Positions 34,674 to 44,069 of a DNA stretch of 64,000 nt are shown piece by piece. The stretch comes from Pseudomonas sp. BGI-2 (GTDB lineage: Bacteria > Pseudomonadota > Gammaproteobacteria > Pseudomonadales > Pseudomonadaceae): the NCBI RefSeq assembly GCF_004310295.1, contig NZ_SISB01000017.1, forward strand, positions 1 through 64,000, given 5' to 3'. A program made the translations under genes and the position numbers. Under the pieces are notes generated by a model. The model made no database searches and had not been told where the DNA came from. It worked only from the letters and a program-made list of their open reading frames with translations. The first letter of the stretch is position 1. Each line of letters starts with the position of its first letter.

Positions 34674-35235
34674 CCTGCTCGTCAATCGAAGGCGAAACCG
34701 GCGCAGGGGCCTTACTGACCACGACCATGGCCGGGCGCAGCAGACGACCGTTGAGCTGATAGCCCTTCTGGAACACCTTGAGCACGCTGTTTGGCTCGAC
34801 GTCGGCGCTTTCCTGCATGGCCATTGCCTGATGCTGAACGGCGTTGAACGGTTCGCCATGCGGATCGATCGCTTCCAGCTGATAACGCTTCAGGGTGTCC
34901 TGGAACATTTTCAGGGTCAGCTCGATGCCTTCGCGCATTGGGCGGATGCTTTCATCATCCGGGTTGGACAACTCCAGTCCACGCTCCAGGCTGTCGATGA
35001 TCGGCAACAAATCGCCAGCAAATTTTTCCAGGGCGAATTTGTGAGCTTTTTCTACATCCTGCTCGGCGCGACGGCGGACGTTCTGCAGATCAGCTGCTAC
35101 ACGCAAAGCCTGATCATGAGCGCCAGCCAATTGCTCTTCGAGCACTTGAACACGAGCCGCCAGTTCATTACCCGAATCCTGGGCAGCCTGATCGGCGTCT
35201 AGATTTTGCGTATCCACTGTCTGTTCGTCAGCCAT
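34669..35235 (-). CDS. grpE: Nucleotide exchange factor GrpE
   Basis: The 188-residue protein has a long N-terminal coiled coil (about 25-95), the conserved [15 protein letters not shown] segment and the C-terminal beta domain ([24 protein letters not shown]). It releases ADP from DnaK and acts as a thermosensor. It is first in the grpE-dnaK-dnaJ order and follows a sigma-32-type promoter. Confidence 0.98.
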   Translation of the reverse strand: MADEQTVDTQNLDADQAAQDSGNELAARVQVLEEQLAGAHDQALRVAADLQNVRRRAEQDVEKAHKFALEKFAGDLLPIIDSLERGLELSNPDDESIRPMREGIELTLKMFQDTLKRYQLEAIDPHGEPFNAVQHQAMAMQESADVEPNSVLKVFQKGYQLNGRLLRPAMVVVSKAPAPVSPSIDEQA

Positions 35236-35288
35236 AGAATTCTCCTTTCAATAACGTCCGCGAGCTCAACTCGCGCTTCTGTCCCGGT

Positions 35289-35319
35289 ATATGGGGCCGC
35301 AAAAATCAGCTTCAAGGGG
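35289..35319 (-). promoter_or_regulatory. Sigma-32-type promoter upstream of grpE
   Basis: On the minus strand CCCCTTGAA (35311-35319) and CCCCATAT (35289-35296) are separated by 14 bases, nearly identical to the heat-shock consensus. It lies about 50 bases before the grpE start, in the divergent gap with recN. Confidence 0.85.
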
Positions 35320-35474
35320 CGGGTTGCGATTAACCCTACAAAAAACACTGCATTGCGATACTCGATGGACCAAGCATTTCGTCAGACCGAGTAAATCGAG
35401 CTAAGCAGGGGCATTGTCAGCCGCAAATAAAACACTGTATAAATAACCAGACCTAAAGCCTGGGAGCGGCCTTT

Positions 35475-37148
35475 ATGCTGGTGCACCTGTCCGTACATAA
35501 CTACGCCATCGTTGAACATCTCGATCTCGAGCTCGATCGCGGGATGAGCGTGATAACCGGGGAAACCGGCGCCGGCAAGTCGATCATGCTCGACGCCCTC
35601 GGCCTTACCCTGGGCGATCGCGCCGACAGCGGTGTGGTTCGCCCCGGCGCCGACAAGGCCGATATCCTGGCGACCTTCGACCTGATCGACATCCCTGAAG
35701 CCAGCGCCTGGCTGGCGGAGCGCGACCTGGAGAGCGATGGCCCGTGCATCCTGCGCCGGGTGATCACCGCGGAAGGACGCTCGCGCGGATATATCAACGG
35801 CACGCCCTGCCCTCTCGGCGATCTCAAAGCCCTCGGTGAATTGCTGATCGATATCCACAGCCAGCACGAACACCAATCCCTGCTGAAGACCGACACTCAC
35901 CGCCGCCTGCTCGACGAATACGCCGGCGCCACCGACCTTGCCCGCCAGGTGCAACTGGCCGCCCAGCGCTGGCGCCAGACTCGCCAGGAACTGGAGCGAC
36001 TCTCCAATTCCGGCGACGAGCAGCGCGCTCGTCATCAATTGCTCAGCTATCAACTCGAAGAGCTGGAAAATCTCGGCCTCGGCGAAAACGAGCTGGAACA
36101 GCTGGAACAGGAACACAAGAACCTCACCAACGCCGAAACCCTGCTGGGCATTTGCCGGCAGGTGGTCGAGCAATGCAGCGAAAGTGATTCAGGGAATGTC
36201 CTGAACGCCCTGACCGCCAGCCTTAACCGTCTTTCGAGTGTCAATAACTCGATAGGCGCGCTGGGTGAAGCCAGCAGCCTGCTGACCAGCGCCCAGATCC
36301 AGGTCGAAGAAGCCGTGGGGGAACTGAACCGCTTCCTTGATAACTTCGATGCCGATCCGGCGCGTCTTCAGTACCTGGAGGAACGCCTTGATGCGATCTA
36401 CACCATGGCGCGCAAACACCGCATCCAGCCGACCGAAGTGGCGGAGATGCAGCAGAAGTTGCTCGATGAAATCGAGACCCTGAATGCCAACGACGAATCC
36501 ATCGAGCGCCTGAGCGATGAATTGGCCTCCTATGCCCGTCATTATCAGGAAAAGGCTCGTGAACTGAGCGATTTACGCCATCAGGCGTCGAGCAGCCTGG
36601 CTAGCGCCGTGGAGCAGGAAATCCAGCGGCTGGGCATGCCCGGCGGACGCTTCACTATCGAATTACGCCCCAACAGCAGCGATGAACTGCTGCCCAATGG
36701 GCTTGAGCAGGTCGAGCTGCTCGTAAGCGCCAACCCTGGGCAACCATTAAAAGCCTTGGCCAAAGTGGCCTCGGGGGGTGAGCTGTCACGAATCAGCCTG
36801 GCTATACAGGTGATTACCGCGCAGACCTCGCGCGTACCGACGCTGGTATTCGATGAAGTGGACGTGGGCATCGGCGGCCCAACCGCCGAGATCGTGGGCC
36901 AATTGTTACGTCGGCTCGGGGAGCGCGGGCAGGTTCTGACGGTGACTCACTTGCCGCAAGTCGCTGCGCAGGGTCATCAACATCTATTTGTCCACAAGGT
37001 CCGCGGTGAAGAGGCGACCCACACCGCTGTTTCCAAGTTGAGCAAGAATGATCGAGTCGAAGAAGTGGCGCGGATGCTGGGTGGCATCGACCTGACCAAG
37101 GAATCACTGGCTCACGCGAAAAAAATGGTCGTTACCGCAAAAATTTAA
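35475..37148 (+). CDS. recN: DNA repair protein RecN
   Basis: The 557-residue SMC-like ATPase has Walker A GETGAGKS at 29-36 and a long coiled coil (about 150-350). The C-terminal ABC signature ASGGELSRISLA and Walker B LVFDEVDVGIGG complete it. It takes part in double-strand break repair and in E. coli is an SOS gene. It is divergent from grpE. A strong hairpin (37164-37189) follows. Confidence 0.97.
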   Translation: MLVHLSVHNYAIVEHLDLELDRGMSVITGETGAGKSIMLDALGLTLGDRADSGVVRPGADKADILATFDLIDIPEASAWLAERDLESDGPCILRRVITAEGRSRGYINGTPCPLGDLKALGELLIDIHSQHEHQSLLKTDTHRRLLDEYAGATDLARQVQLAAQRWRQTRQELERLSNSGDEQRARHQLLSYQLEELENLGLGENELEQLEQEHKNLTNAETLLGICRQVVEQCSESDSGNVLNALTASLNRLSSVNNSIGALGEASSLLTSAQIQVEEAVGELNRFLDNFDADPARLQYLEERLDAIYTMARKHRIQPTEVAEMQQKLLDEIETLNANDESIERLSDELASYARHYQEKARELSDLRHQASSSLASAVEQEIQRLGMPGGRFTIELRPNSSDELLPNGLEQVELLVSANPGQPLKALAKVASGGELSRISLAIQVITAQTSRVPTLVFDEVDVGIGGPTAEIVGQLLRRLGERGQVLTVTHLPQVAAQGHQHLFVHKVRGEEATHTAVSKLSKNDRVEEVARMLGGIDLTKESLAHAKKMVVTAKI

Positions 37149-37163
37149 GAACGGCAGACAGCA

Positions 37164-37189
37164 CGAAGGCGACCCTGGGGTCGCCTTCG
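37164..37189 (+). terminator. Hairpin after recN
   Basis: CGAAGGCGACC (37164-37174) pairs perfectly with GGTCGCCTTCG (37179-37189) over a four-base loop. It lies between the convergent recN and fur genes; the following bases contain only scattered T, so efficiency is uncertain. Confidence 0.65.
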
Positions 37190-37223
37190 CTCGTTTCGCG
37201 AATGTGAAATTCGCGCGACATGC

Positions 37224-37628
37224 TTACTTTTTCTTGCGCACGTACAGCACCAGATTGTGATCAACCATCTCGAAGCCGTACTTGTCGACGATGGCTTTCT
37301 GCAGACGCTCGATTTCTTCGTCGAAGAATTCGATCACTTCGCTGGTTTCGACGTTGACCATATGGTCGTGATGCTTGCCGTCATCCAGCTCGAAGACCGC
37401 ATGGCCTCCGTCGAAGTTGTGCCGCACCACAAGGCCAGCTGCCTCGAACTGAGTCAGTACACGGTAAACCGTGGCCAGACCGACGTCCTCACCAGCCTCC
37501 ATCAGCGCCTTGTAAACATCCTCGGCACTCATGTGGCGTTGCTCGGCGGAATCGAGCATTTGCAGAATTTTGACCCGTGGAAGGGTCACTTTGAGGCCGG
37601 CTTTGCGTAGTTCGCTATTTTCAACCAT
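37224..37628 (-). CDS. fur: Ferric uptake regulator Fur
   Basis: The 134-residue repressor has a winged-helix N-terminus (LRKAGLKVTLPRVKILQML, then VYKALMEAGEDVGLATVYRVL) and metal-binding His/Glu residues in the dimer domain (DGKHHDHMVN, CVETSE-like VNVETSEVIEF). It uses Fe(II) to repress siderophore and iron-uptake genes. It is convergent with recN and divergent from bamE, as in P. aeruginosa. Confidence 0.98.
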   Translation of the reverse strand: MVENSELRKAGLKVTLPRVKILQMLDSAEQRHMSAEDVYKALMEAGEDVGLATVYRVLTQFEAAGLVVRHNFDGGHAVFELDDGKHHDHMVNVETSEVIEFFDEEIERLQKAIVDKYGFEMVDHNLVLYVRKKK

Positions 37629-37651
37629 GGTCAGCTTTCTCGCGATGCTGC

Positions 37652-37680
37652 TTCGCAGCTTCTCTTAATGCGGGTATGAT
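37652..37680 (+). promoter_or_regulatory. Candidate bamE promoter
   Basis: TTCGCA (37652-37657) and TATGAT (37675-37680) are separated by 17 bases and lie 45 bases before the bamE start, overlapping the fur leader. They match sigma-70 boxes in four and five of six positions. Confidence 0.4.
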
Positions 37681-37725
37681 CGGCGTTTACGTTGTCCCAG
37701 CCAAGATAGTGGAAGTCGCCCACCG

Positions 37726-38253
37726 ATGCAAAACACCAAGCTCTTGCTAACCAGTTTCACCTTTGTGGGACTGCTCGCACTCGCCGGTTGTTCATTCCCC
37801 GGGGTTTACAAAATCGACATCCAGCAGGGCAATGTCGTCACGCAGGACATGATAAACCAGTTACGCCCGGGAATGACCCGAAAGCAAGTACGGTTTATCA
37901 TGGGCAACCCCCTGCTGACCGACACGTTCCATGCCGATCGCTGGGATTATCTGTACAGCCTGCAACCGGGTGGCGGTGAACGCCAACAGGAACGCATTAG
38001 CGTTATCTTCAACCCAAATGATCAACTTGTCAGCCTCTCTGGTGATTTCATGCCAGGCGTGAGCCGCGACGAAGCCATTCTCGGCAAGGACAGTGGCACA
38101 ACAGTCACTGCACCAGCAGAAAACGCCGAGAAGCCAAAACCGGAAAAACCGGTCAAGCCAGGTTCGTTGCTGGACCAGATCCAGAAGGACGTAGACGGTG
38201 TAGAAACCGTTCCGGTCCCGACGCCAGAACCTCTGGAAACCTCGCCGCAATAA
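37726..38253 (+). CDS. bamE: Outer membrane assembly lipoprotein BamE (OmlA)
   Basis: The 175-residue lipoprotein has a signal peptide ending in the lipobox LAGC (Cys22). The BamE domain shows [26 protein letters not shown] within residues 36-61 and DRWDYLYSL. It is part of the BAM complex that inserts outer-membrane beta-barrels. The C-terminal Pro/Glu/Lys-rich tail is longer than in E. coli. In P. aeruginosa the orthologue omlA is divergent from fur, as here. Confidence 0.95.
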   Translation: MQNTKLLLTSFTFVGLLALAGCSFPGVYKIDIQQGNVVTQDMINQLRPGMTRKQVRFIMGNPLLTDTFHADRWDYLYSLQPGGGERQQERISVIFNPNDQLVSLSGDFMPGVSRDEAILGKDSGTTVTAPAENAEKPKPEKPVKPGSLLDQIQKDVDGVETVPVPTPEPLETSPQ

Positions 38254-38265
38254 TTTGCGACGCAA

Positions 38266-38294
38266 TAAAAAACCCGGCATGTCCGGGTTTTTTA
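38266..38294 (+). terminator. Bidirectional terminator between bamE and rnfH
   Basis: AACCCGG (38271-38277) pairs with CCGGGTT (38283-38289), flanked by A- and T-runs on both sides. It serves the convergent bamE and rnfH genes. Confidence 0.85.
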
Positions 38295-38314
38295 TTGTCT
38301 GGCGTTTGGGCGAC

Positions 38315-38629
38315 TTACTGATTCCGGGCTTTAGCCTCGGCAGCCTTGGCGGCACGCAGCCGACGAGCTTCTTTCGGATCCGCCAACAATCGCCGGTATA
38401 TCTCGATGCGATCACCCGCCTGAACAGGACGAATGTCCGGGTCAGTGATCACTTTACCAAAGATCCCAACCGGGCAATGGGCCAGATCCAGCTCCGCAAA
38501 GGCCTCGCCGACGCCCGACTTCAGCAAAGCCGCCCGCACGGTCGTTCCTGCCGGCACCGTCACCGAGAGAAGCACCTGACGATCGACAGCGGCGTACACC
38601 ACCTCGACATCAACCATCGACTCAACCAT
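38315..38629 (-). CDS. rnfH: RnfH-family ubiquitin-fold protein
   Basis: The 104-residue protein from ATG 38629 (MVESMVDVEVVYAAVDRQ) matches the RnfH/YfjF family, with GDRIEIYRRLLADPKEARR near the C-terminus. The start overlaps the ratA stop by eight bases; ATG 38617 is an alternative. The far longer frame to 38821 is a ratA shadow. RatA-RnfH pairs are widespread; the precise function is unsettled. Confidence 0.9.
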   Translation of the reverse strand: MVESMVDVEVVYAAVDRQVLLSVTVPAGTTVRAALLKSGVGEAFAELDLAHCPVGIFGKVITDPDIRPVQAGDRIEIYRRLLADPKEARRLRAAKAAEAKARNQ

Positions 38630-39056
38630 GCATTTGCTTGGCGCGCTGGCAAAACGCGTCCACCAGCGTATTCGCAGCCTGATTGAACAACGGCCCCAAG
38701 GTCGCGCGGACAATCGGCCCGGCGTAATCGAACGACAGATCGAGACTGATCTTGCAGGCCTTTTCGCCCAACGACTTGAACGTCCAGACGCCATGCAACT
38801 GATTGAACGGGCCTTCTTCAAGGTTCATCTCAATCGATTGCCCGGGCACCAGCGTGTTTCGCGTTACGAAATGCTGGCTGAGACCGCCTTTGGCCACGCC
38901 TACGCTAGCGCGCATATGCTCAGGCGTGCTTTCCAGCACTTCGGCGATCGAACACCACGGCAGAAATTCCGGGTATCGCGCCACGTCGTTGACCAGGTCA
39001 TAAAGCGCTCGCGCCGGGTATGGCAGCAGAGCCGAACGTTGAATGTGTGTCGTCAT
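38622..39056 (-). CDS. ratA: RatA-like START-domain protein
   Basis: The 144-residue protein starts MTTHIQRSALLPYPARAL at ATG 39056. It has the polyketide-cyclase/START-like fold motifs (LYDLVNDVARYPEFLPWC, LVDAFCQRAKQM). In E. coli RatA binds 50S subunits and blocks 70S formation; homologues are also called coenzyme Q-binding. It overlaps rnfH and lies opposite to smpB, which is further right, as in many proteobacteria. Confidence 0.92.
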   Translation of the reverse strand: MTTHIQRSALLPYPARALYDLVNDVARYPEFLPWCSIAEVLESTPEHMRASVGVAKGGLSQHFVTRNTLVPGQSIEMNLEEGPFNQLHGVWTFKSLGEKACKISLDLSFDYAGPIVRATLGPLFNQAANTLVDAFCQRAKQMHG

Positions 39057-39063
39057 GTCAGCG

Positions 39064-40467
39064 TCACTTCCACAGCTGTGCGGCAAACACTACGAGAATG
39101 CCGAGGGGCGCCACATAGCGCATCAAGAACAAGGACAGGGCGAACAACGCAGGGTTGCGGATCGACAATTCGTCGCGTACCGCTTCACGCCCCATCACCC
39201 AGCCCGCAAACACCACGAAACACAAACCACCGAGTGGCAACATGATCCGCGAAGTGAAGAAATCGATCACGCCAAAGAAATCCAGGCCACCGGCCGCACC
39301 CCATTGATAGAGATGGAACAGCCCGTCTTCGCTCACGAAAAATTTGGCTTCCTTCCAGATATTGAAGGAAAACACCGTACCCAGCCCCACGAACCAGCAG
39401 ATAAACGCCAGCCAGAAAGTCACCCAGGCGCGACTGACTTTTGTGCGCTCAACCAGGTAAGCCACCATCGGCTCAAGCAGGGAAATCGCCGAGCTCCAGG
39501 CAGCCACCGCGACCAGCACGAAGAACACTACGCCCATCAACTGGCCGAACGCTACGTTGCCGAAGGCAAATGGCAGGCTGACGAACATCAGGCCCGGGCC
39601 TTCGCTCGGGTTCAGGCCCGCAGCGAACACAATCGGAAACAATGCTAGACCGGCCACCAACGAAACGAAGGTGTCGAGCAGCGCCACGCCGACCACGGTG
39701 CCGGAGATCGACGAATGCTTGGGCATGTAAGCGCCGTAAATCATGATCGACCCAACGCCCACGCTCAGGGAGAAAAAGGCGTGTCCCATGGCTGGCAACA
39801 AGCCGTCGAGGACTTTTTCCGGGTGGAAGTCGAACATGAAATGCACGCCTTCCATGAAATGCCCGGTGGTCATGCTGTAACCCAGCAGCACCAGAATCAT
39901 CACGAAGAGCAGTGGCATCATGATCCGCAGACTGCGTTCAAGCCCGGCAACCACGCCTTTAGCGATGACGACGGCAGACAGCAGCATGAAAATCGTGTGC
40001 CAAAGTGTCAGGCGCCATGGATCGGCGATCACATTGCCAAAGTACGCGCCAACCTGATCAGGCGTTGCACCCTGGAAGTCGCCACGACCCATGTCGATGA
40101 TGTAATCCAGCGACCAGCCGCCGACCACACTATAGAAAGACAGTATCAGCAACGCCGTGATCATCCCGGCGAATGCACCCCAGGACCACTTGCCCGAATG
40201 CCCCGCCTCCACCGCCAGGACCTTCAAGGCGTTGGCCGGGCTCTGCCGTGCGCGGCGGCCGATCAGGGTTTCGGCCAGCATGACCGGCACACCGATCAAC
40301 GCGATACAGGCCAGGAACATCAGCACGAAGGCGCCGCCGCCGTAGACGCCGACCATGTAGGGGAATTTCCAGATACTACCCAGGCCCACGGCCGAACCGG
40401 TCGCGGCGAGTATGAAGACCCAGCGGCTAGCCCAACTGCCGTGGACAGAAACCTTGTCTGTCGACAT
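39064..40467 (-). CDS. Sodium-dependent neurotransmitter-symporter-family transporter
   Basis: The 467-residue protein starts [18 protein letters not shown] at ATG 40467. It has the NSS/SNF signature near the N-terminus ([21 protein letters not shown] is split by residues 16-36) and about 11-12 membrane helices. The family (LeuT fold) moves amino acids or related compounds with sodium; the substrate cannot be read from sequence. It lies between ratA and divergent smpB, a usual place in Pseudomonas. Confidence 0.93.
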   Translation of the reverse strand: MSTDKVSVHGSWASRWVFILAATGSAVGLGSIWKFPYMVGVYGGGAFVLMFLACIALIGVPVMLAETLIGRRARQSPANALKVLAVEAGHSGKWSWGAFAGMITALLILSFYSVVGGWSLDYIIDMGRGDFQGATPDQVGAYFGNVIADPWRLTLWHTIFMLLSAVVIAKGVVAGLERSLRIMMPLLFVMILVLLGYSMTTGHFMEGVHFMFDFHPEKVLDGLLPAMGHAFFSLSVGVGSIMIYGAYMPKHSSISGTVVGVALLDTFVSLVAGLALFPIVFAAGLNPSEGPGLMFVSLPFAFGNVAFGQLMGVVFFVLVAVAAWSSAISLLEPMVAYLVERTKVSRAWVTFWLAFICWFVGLGTVFSFNIWKEAKFFVSEDGLFHLYQWGAAGGLDFFGVIDFFTSRIMLPLGGLCFVVFAGWVMGREAVRDELSIRNPALFALSLFLMRYVAPLGILVVFAAQLWK

Positions 40468-40570
40468 CGTTATCACGCCCAAGCGTTCAAAAAAGAGGGC
40501 GCATTGTCCGGGATTCAATCAACCTGCTCAAGCACGTAGCGATACCGTAGCCGACTCGCGTGCAACTCCC

Positions 40571-40576
40571 TATAAT
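40571..40576 (+). promoter_or_regulatory. Perfect -10 box close to smpB start
   Basis: TATAAT at 40571-40576 lies only nine bases before the smpB ATG. If used, transcription would begin two to four bases before the start codon, giving a nearly leaderless mRNA. No Shine-Dalgarno sequence or convincing -35 box is visible. Confidence 0.4.
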
Positions 40577-40585
40577 GCCGCCCCT

Positions 40586-41068
40586 ATGGCTAAACAGAAG
40601 AAACACCCTACAGGGACCATCGCGCAGAATAAAAAGGCGCGACACGATTACTTCATCGAACATCGGTTCGAGGCTGGTCTGGTCCTGGCCGGCTGGGAAG
40701 TAAAAAGTCTGCGGGCAAGCAAGCTGCAACTGGTTGACAGTTACGTGCTGCTCAAGGATGGCGAAGCCTGGCTGCTCGGCAGCCACATTACGCCGCTGAT
40801 GACTGCCAGCACCCACGTCATCGCTGACCCGACCCGCACCCGAAAATTGCTGCTCAACCGCCGCGAGCTGGAAAAACTCGCCGCCGCCGTGCAGCAAAAA
40901 GGTTACGCCTGCGTGTGCCTGTCCTGGTACTGGAGCAAGCACATGGTCAAGTGCGAGATCGCTCTGGGCAAGGGCAAGAAGGAATACGACAAGCGTGATA
41001 CCGAACGCGAACGCGACGCCGGTCGTGAGTTGCAGCGTGCGGTGCGCAACAAGGGCAAGGAAGAGTAA
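40586..41068 (+). CDS. smpB: SsrA-binding protein SmpB
   Basis: The 160-residue protein starts [18 protein letters not shown] at ATG 40586; longer frames overlap the divergent transporter and are rejected. The tmRNA-binding barrel shows [16 protein letters not shown] and [11 protein letters not shown], and the basic C-terminal tail ([21 protein letters not shown]) forms the decoding helix. It delivers tmRNA to stalled ribosomes; the tmRNA gene is about 9.8 kb to the right. Confidence 0.97.
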   Translation: MAKQKKHPTGTIAQNKKARHDYFIEHRFEAGLVLAGWEVKSLRASKLQLVDSYVLLKDGEAWLLGSHITPLMTASTHVIADPTRTRKLLLNRRELEKLAAAVQQKGYACVCLSWYWSKHMVKCEIALGKGKKEYDKRDTERERDAGRELQRAVRNKGKEE

Positions 41069-41089
41069 TTCTCTTTTTGCCTGAGGCCC

Positions 41090-41168
41090 CCATCGCGAGC
41101 AAGCTCGCTCCCACATTTGTATTGTGTCGTTCACAAATCCAATGTGGGAGCGAGCTTGCTCGCGATGG
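41090..41168. repeat. REPIN-like inverted REP pair
   Basis: Left arm CCATCGCGAGCAAGCTCGC and its inverse at 41141-41168 flank a short spacer. TGTGGGAGCGAGCTTGCTCGC is the usual P. fluorescens REP word, covered by 41144-41164. It lies between smpB and convergent lldR. Confidence 0.85.
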
Positions 41169-41199
41169 CGATAGCACAAATCACCACAAAACCGACTGA

Positions 41200-41967
41200 C
41201 TAGATCCCCTTGCGTCGCTCCGCCCGGGCCATGCGCTGCACTTCCTGACGCACCTCTTCCAGCACTTCCTGCACATACAAGATGTGTCGGCTGGAGACTT
41301 CCCGCGCCTGCTCGGCCCTTCCCTCGATAATCGCCATGTACAACTCCCGGTGCTGCGTGATCAGCATGTCGCGGGTTTCCGTGCGCTGTTTGTACATGCC
41401 GCCGATGTTAGTCACCACGTTACGTTTGAGCAGATCGAACAGCCCACGAATGGTGTGCAGCAACACGGCGTTATGACTGGCTTCGGCAATCGCCAGGTGA
41501 AATTTTGCATCCGCCGCGCCCTCTTCCGCCCGGCTCACTTCGTCATGACGCGTATAGCAGTCCTGCAATTCATTGAAGGCCGCCGTCAGCCGCTCGCGAT
41601 CGACATCGGTGGCGCGCAGTGCCGCGTAATAGGCACAGGACGCTTCCAGCGTATGACGAAACTCCAGCAGATCGCGCTGGGCTTCGGGGTTACTTTCCAG
41701 CAGGTGCAACAGCGGATCGCTGAAAGTAGAACCCAGGGACTCCACCACATAATTACCGCCACCCTGGCGACTGACCAGCAAGCCCTTCGCCGCCAGTTTC
41801 TGGATTGCCTCGCGCAACGAAGGGCGTGACACGCCGAACTGCTCGGCCAACGCGCGTTCGGCCGGCAAGCGCTCGCCAGACTTCAACGTGCCTTCGAGGA
41901 TCATCCCCTCGAGCTGCTCGACAATATCGTCAGACAAACGGCGCTGACGAATCTGATCAAACCCCAT
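41200..41967 (-). CDS. lldR: Lactate-responsive GntR-family regulator
   Basis: The 255-residue protein has a FadR-type GntR winged helix at the N-terminus (GERLPAERALAEQFGVSRPSLREA). An all-helical FCD effector domain follows with metal-site residues (RHTLEASCAYYAAL, AEASHNAVLLHTI, QHRELYMAI). LldR represses lactate genes and is released by lactate. It is divergent from the permease gene, and a perfect palindrome of the family's operator type lies in the shared gap. Confidence 0.93.
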   Translation of the reverse strand: MGFDQIRQRRLSDDIVEQLEGMILEGTLKSGERLPAERALAEQFGVSRPSLREAIQKLAAKGLLVSRQGGGNYVVESLGSTFSDPLLHLLESNPEAQRDLLEFRHTLEASCAYYAALRATDVDRERLTAAFNELQDCYTRHDEVSRAEEGAADAKFHLAIAEASHNAVLLHTIRGLFDLLKRNVVTNIGGMYKQRTETRDMLITQHRELYMAIIEGRAEQAREVSSRHILYVQEVLEEVRQEVQRMARAERRKGI

Positions 41968-42160
41968 AACTCAATTCTCCACGGTCCCGACGGCTCGCCG
42001 GGCTCTCTATTCTGGCCTATCGGCGCTTTGCCAGCACCTACCAGACGACATTTGTTAAAGCGGATCAAACACGCGCCACAGCGCTTATTCGACAAAAGTT
42101 TTAGGGCGACAAATTGACACGCCGCCTACAAGGCTTTTACCCTAGCCAACAGCGATTGTA

Positions 42161-42177
42161 AATTGGTATTACCAATT
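42161..42177. promoter_or_regulatory. LldR operator palindrome
   Basis: AATTGGTATTACCAATT is a perfect 17-bp palindrome with the TGGTNNNACCA core of FadR/LldR-type operators. It lies between lldR and lldP, 51 bases before the permease start. Confidence 0.8.
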
Positions 42178-42228
42178 ACCCAATACGCTGACCAGTGCCT
42201 GACCAACAACAATTAGGGGCCACCCCAT

Positions 42229-43923
42229 ATGCAAACCTGGCAACAGCTCTATACCCCGCTCGGCAGCCTTGGCTTCTCCGCGCTCGCCGCCGTTATCCCC
42301 ATCGTGTTTTTCTTCCTGGCATTGGCCGTGTTCCGGCTCAAAGGACATGTGGCCGGCAGCATCACGCTGGCGCTGTCGATTGCAGTAGCAATCTTTGCCT
42401 TCCAGATGCCGGTCGACATGGCCTTCGCCGCCGCAGGCTATGGCTTTGCCTATGGTCTTTGGCCAATTGCCTGGATCATCGTCGCCGCCGTGTTCCTCTA
42501 CAAACTGACGGTCAAGAGTGGTCAGTTCGAAGTGATCCGCAGCTCGGTGTTGTCGATCACCGACGACCAGCGTTTGCAGGTTCTGCTGATCGGTTTCTGC
42601 TTCGGTGCATTCCTGGAAGGTGCCGCCGGTTTCGGTGCGCCGGTGGCGATTACCGCCGCCCTGCTTGTAGGGCTGGGCTTTAACCCGCTGTACGCCGCCG
42701 GTCTGTGCCTGATCGCCAACACCGCGCCAGTGGCGTTTGGTGCCTTGGGGATTCCGATCATCGTCGCCGGGCAAGTGACCGGAATCGACGCCTTCAAGAT
42801 CGGCGCCATGACCGGCCGTCAATTGCCGCTGCTGTCGTTGTTCGTGCCGTTCTGGCTGGTGTTCATGATGGATGGCCTGCGCGGCGTGCGGGAAACCTGG
42901 CCGGCCGCACTGGTCGCCGGCTTGAGCTTTGCCGTCACCCAGTACTTCACCTCGAACTTCATCGGCCCGGAACTGCCGGACATCACCTCGGCCTTGGCCA
43001 GTCTGATTTCCCTGACGCTGTTCCTGAAGGTATGGCAGCCGAAACGCGCAGCGGGCCAACACATCGTCGGCGCCGTCTCGGCTTCCGTGGTCGGCGCCAG
43101 CGCCGGCGGTTTCGGTCAGCCGCGCAGCACCGTGGCTTCGCCCTACAGCTTCGGTGAAATCCTCAAAGCCTGGTCACCGTTCCTGATCCTCACCGTACTG
43201 GTCACTATCTGGACCCTGAAACCCTTCAAGGCAATGTTTGCTGCTGGCGGGTCGATGTACAGCTGGGTGTTCAACTTCGCGATCCCGCACCTGGACCAAA
43301 TGGTGATCAAGGTCGCACCGATCGTGGCCACCCCGACCGCTATTCCGGCGGTGTTCAAACTCGACCCGATTTCCGCGACCGGCACGGCGATCTTCTTCTC
43401 CGCGCTGATCTCGATGCTGGTACTGAAGATCAATCTCAGAATTGGTCTGACCACTTTGAAAGAGACCTTCTACGAACTGCGCTGGCCGATTCTGTCCATC
43501 GGCATGGTGTTGGCGTTTGCCTTCGTCACCAACTTCTCGGGCATGTCGTCGACCATGGCCCTGGTGCTGGCAGGCACCGGCGCAGCGTTCCCGTTCTTCT
43601 CGCCGTTCCTCGGCTGGCTGGGCGTATTCCTGACCGGTTCCGATACATCGTCCAACGCGCTGTTCGGTTCGTTGCAAGCGACCACTGCGCATCAGATCGG
43701 TGTCAGCGACACCTTGCTGGTAGCGGCAAACACCAGCGGCGGTGTGACCGGCAAGATGATTTCGCCGCAATCGATCGCCGTGGCCTGCGCCGCGACCGGT
43801 CTGGTGGGCAAGGAATCGGATCTGTTCCGTTTCACCCTCAAGCACAGCCTATTCTTTGCAACGATCGTCGGCCTGATCACCCTGGCTCAGGCCTATTGGT
43901 TCACCGGCATGCTGGTGCACTAA
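42229..43923 (+). CDS. lldP: L-lactate permease
   Basis: The 564-residue inner membrane protein has 12-14 hydrophobic segments and the family motifs [34 protein letters not shown] and [16 protein letters not shown]. It imports lactate (and glycolate) with protons. It is first in the lactate operon, under the LldR-type operator. Two strong hairpins lie after it before lutA. Confidence 0.97.
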   Translation: MQTWQQLYTPLGSLGFSALAAVIPIVFFFLALAVFRLKGHVAGSITLALSIAVAIFAFQMPVDMAFAAAGYGFAYGLWPIAWIIVAAVFLYKLTVKSGQFEVIRSSVLSITDDQRLQVLLIGFCFGAFLEGAAGFGAPVAITAALLVGLGFNPLYAAGLCLIANTAPVAFGALGIPIIVAGQVTGIDAFKIGAMTGRQLPLLSLFVPFWLVFMMDGLRGVRETWPAALVAGLSFAVTQYFTSNFIGPELPDITSALASLISLTLFLKVWQPKRAAGQHIVGAVSASVVGASAGGFGQPRSTVASPYSFGEILKAWSPFLILTVLVTIWTLKPFKAMFAAGGSMYSWVFNFAIPHLDQMVIKVAPIVATPTAIPAVFKLDPISATGTAIFFSALISMLVLKINLRIGLTTLKETFYELRWPILSIGMVLAFAFVTNFSGMSSTMALVLAGTGAAFPFFSPFLGWLGVFLTGSDTSSNALFGSLQATTAHQIGVSDTLLVAANTSGGVTGKMISPQSIAVACAATGLVGKESDLFRFTLKHSLFFATIVGLITLAQAYWFTGMLVH

Positions 43924-43949
43924 GAACTACAAGCAGCACGGAAAAAACC

Positions 43950-43974
43950 GACGCCGGACCACGAATCCGGCGTC
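43950..43974 (+). terminator. Hairpin after lldP
   Basis: GACGCCGGA (43950-43958) pairs with TCCGGCGTC (43966-43974). No U-run follows. It may reduce read-through or protect lldP mRNA. Confidence 0.5.
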
Positions 43975-43998
43975 AGCTATTCACCACCCGGTCTGTAA

Positions 43999-44034
43999 GG
44001 CTGCTGAAAGCTTGCCTCTCTATATTCAGCAGCC
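43999..44034 (+). repeat. Perfect 10-bp inverted repeat before lutA
   Basis: GGCTGCTGAA (43999-44008) pairs with TTCAGCAGCC (44025-44034), 35 bases before the lutA start. Could be a regulator site or an RNA hairpin. Confidence 0.5.
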
Positions 44035-44069
44035 TCAGCGGACGGATAACCGGCCGAGAGACACGCCTG

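Noticed and set aside
35382..36173. 263-codon open frame opposite recN
   Set aside because: Shadow of recN; it overlaps the Walker A region, which is clearly coding on the plus strand.
42169..43062. 297-codon open frame opposite lldP
   Set aside because: Rich in Gln, His, Gly and Arg, typical of antisense to a membrane protein; the lldP frame is certain.
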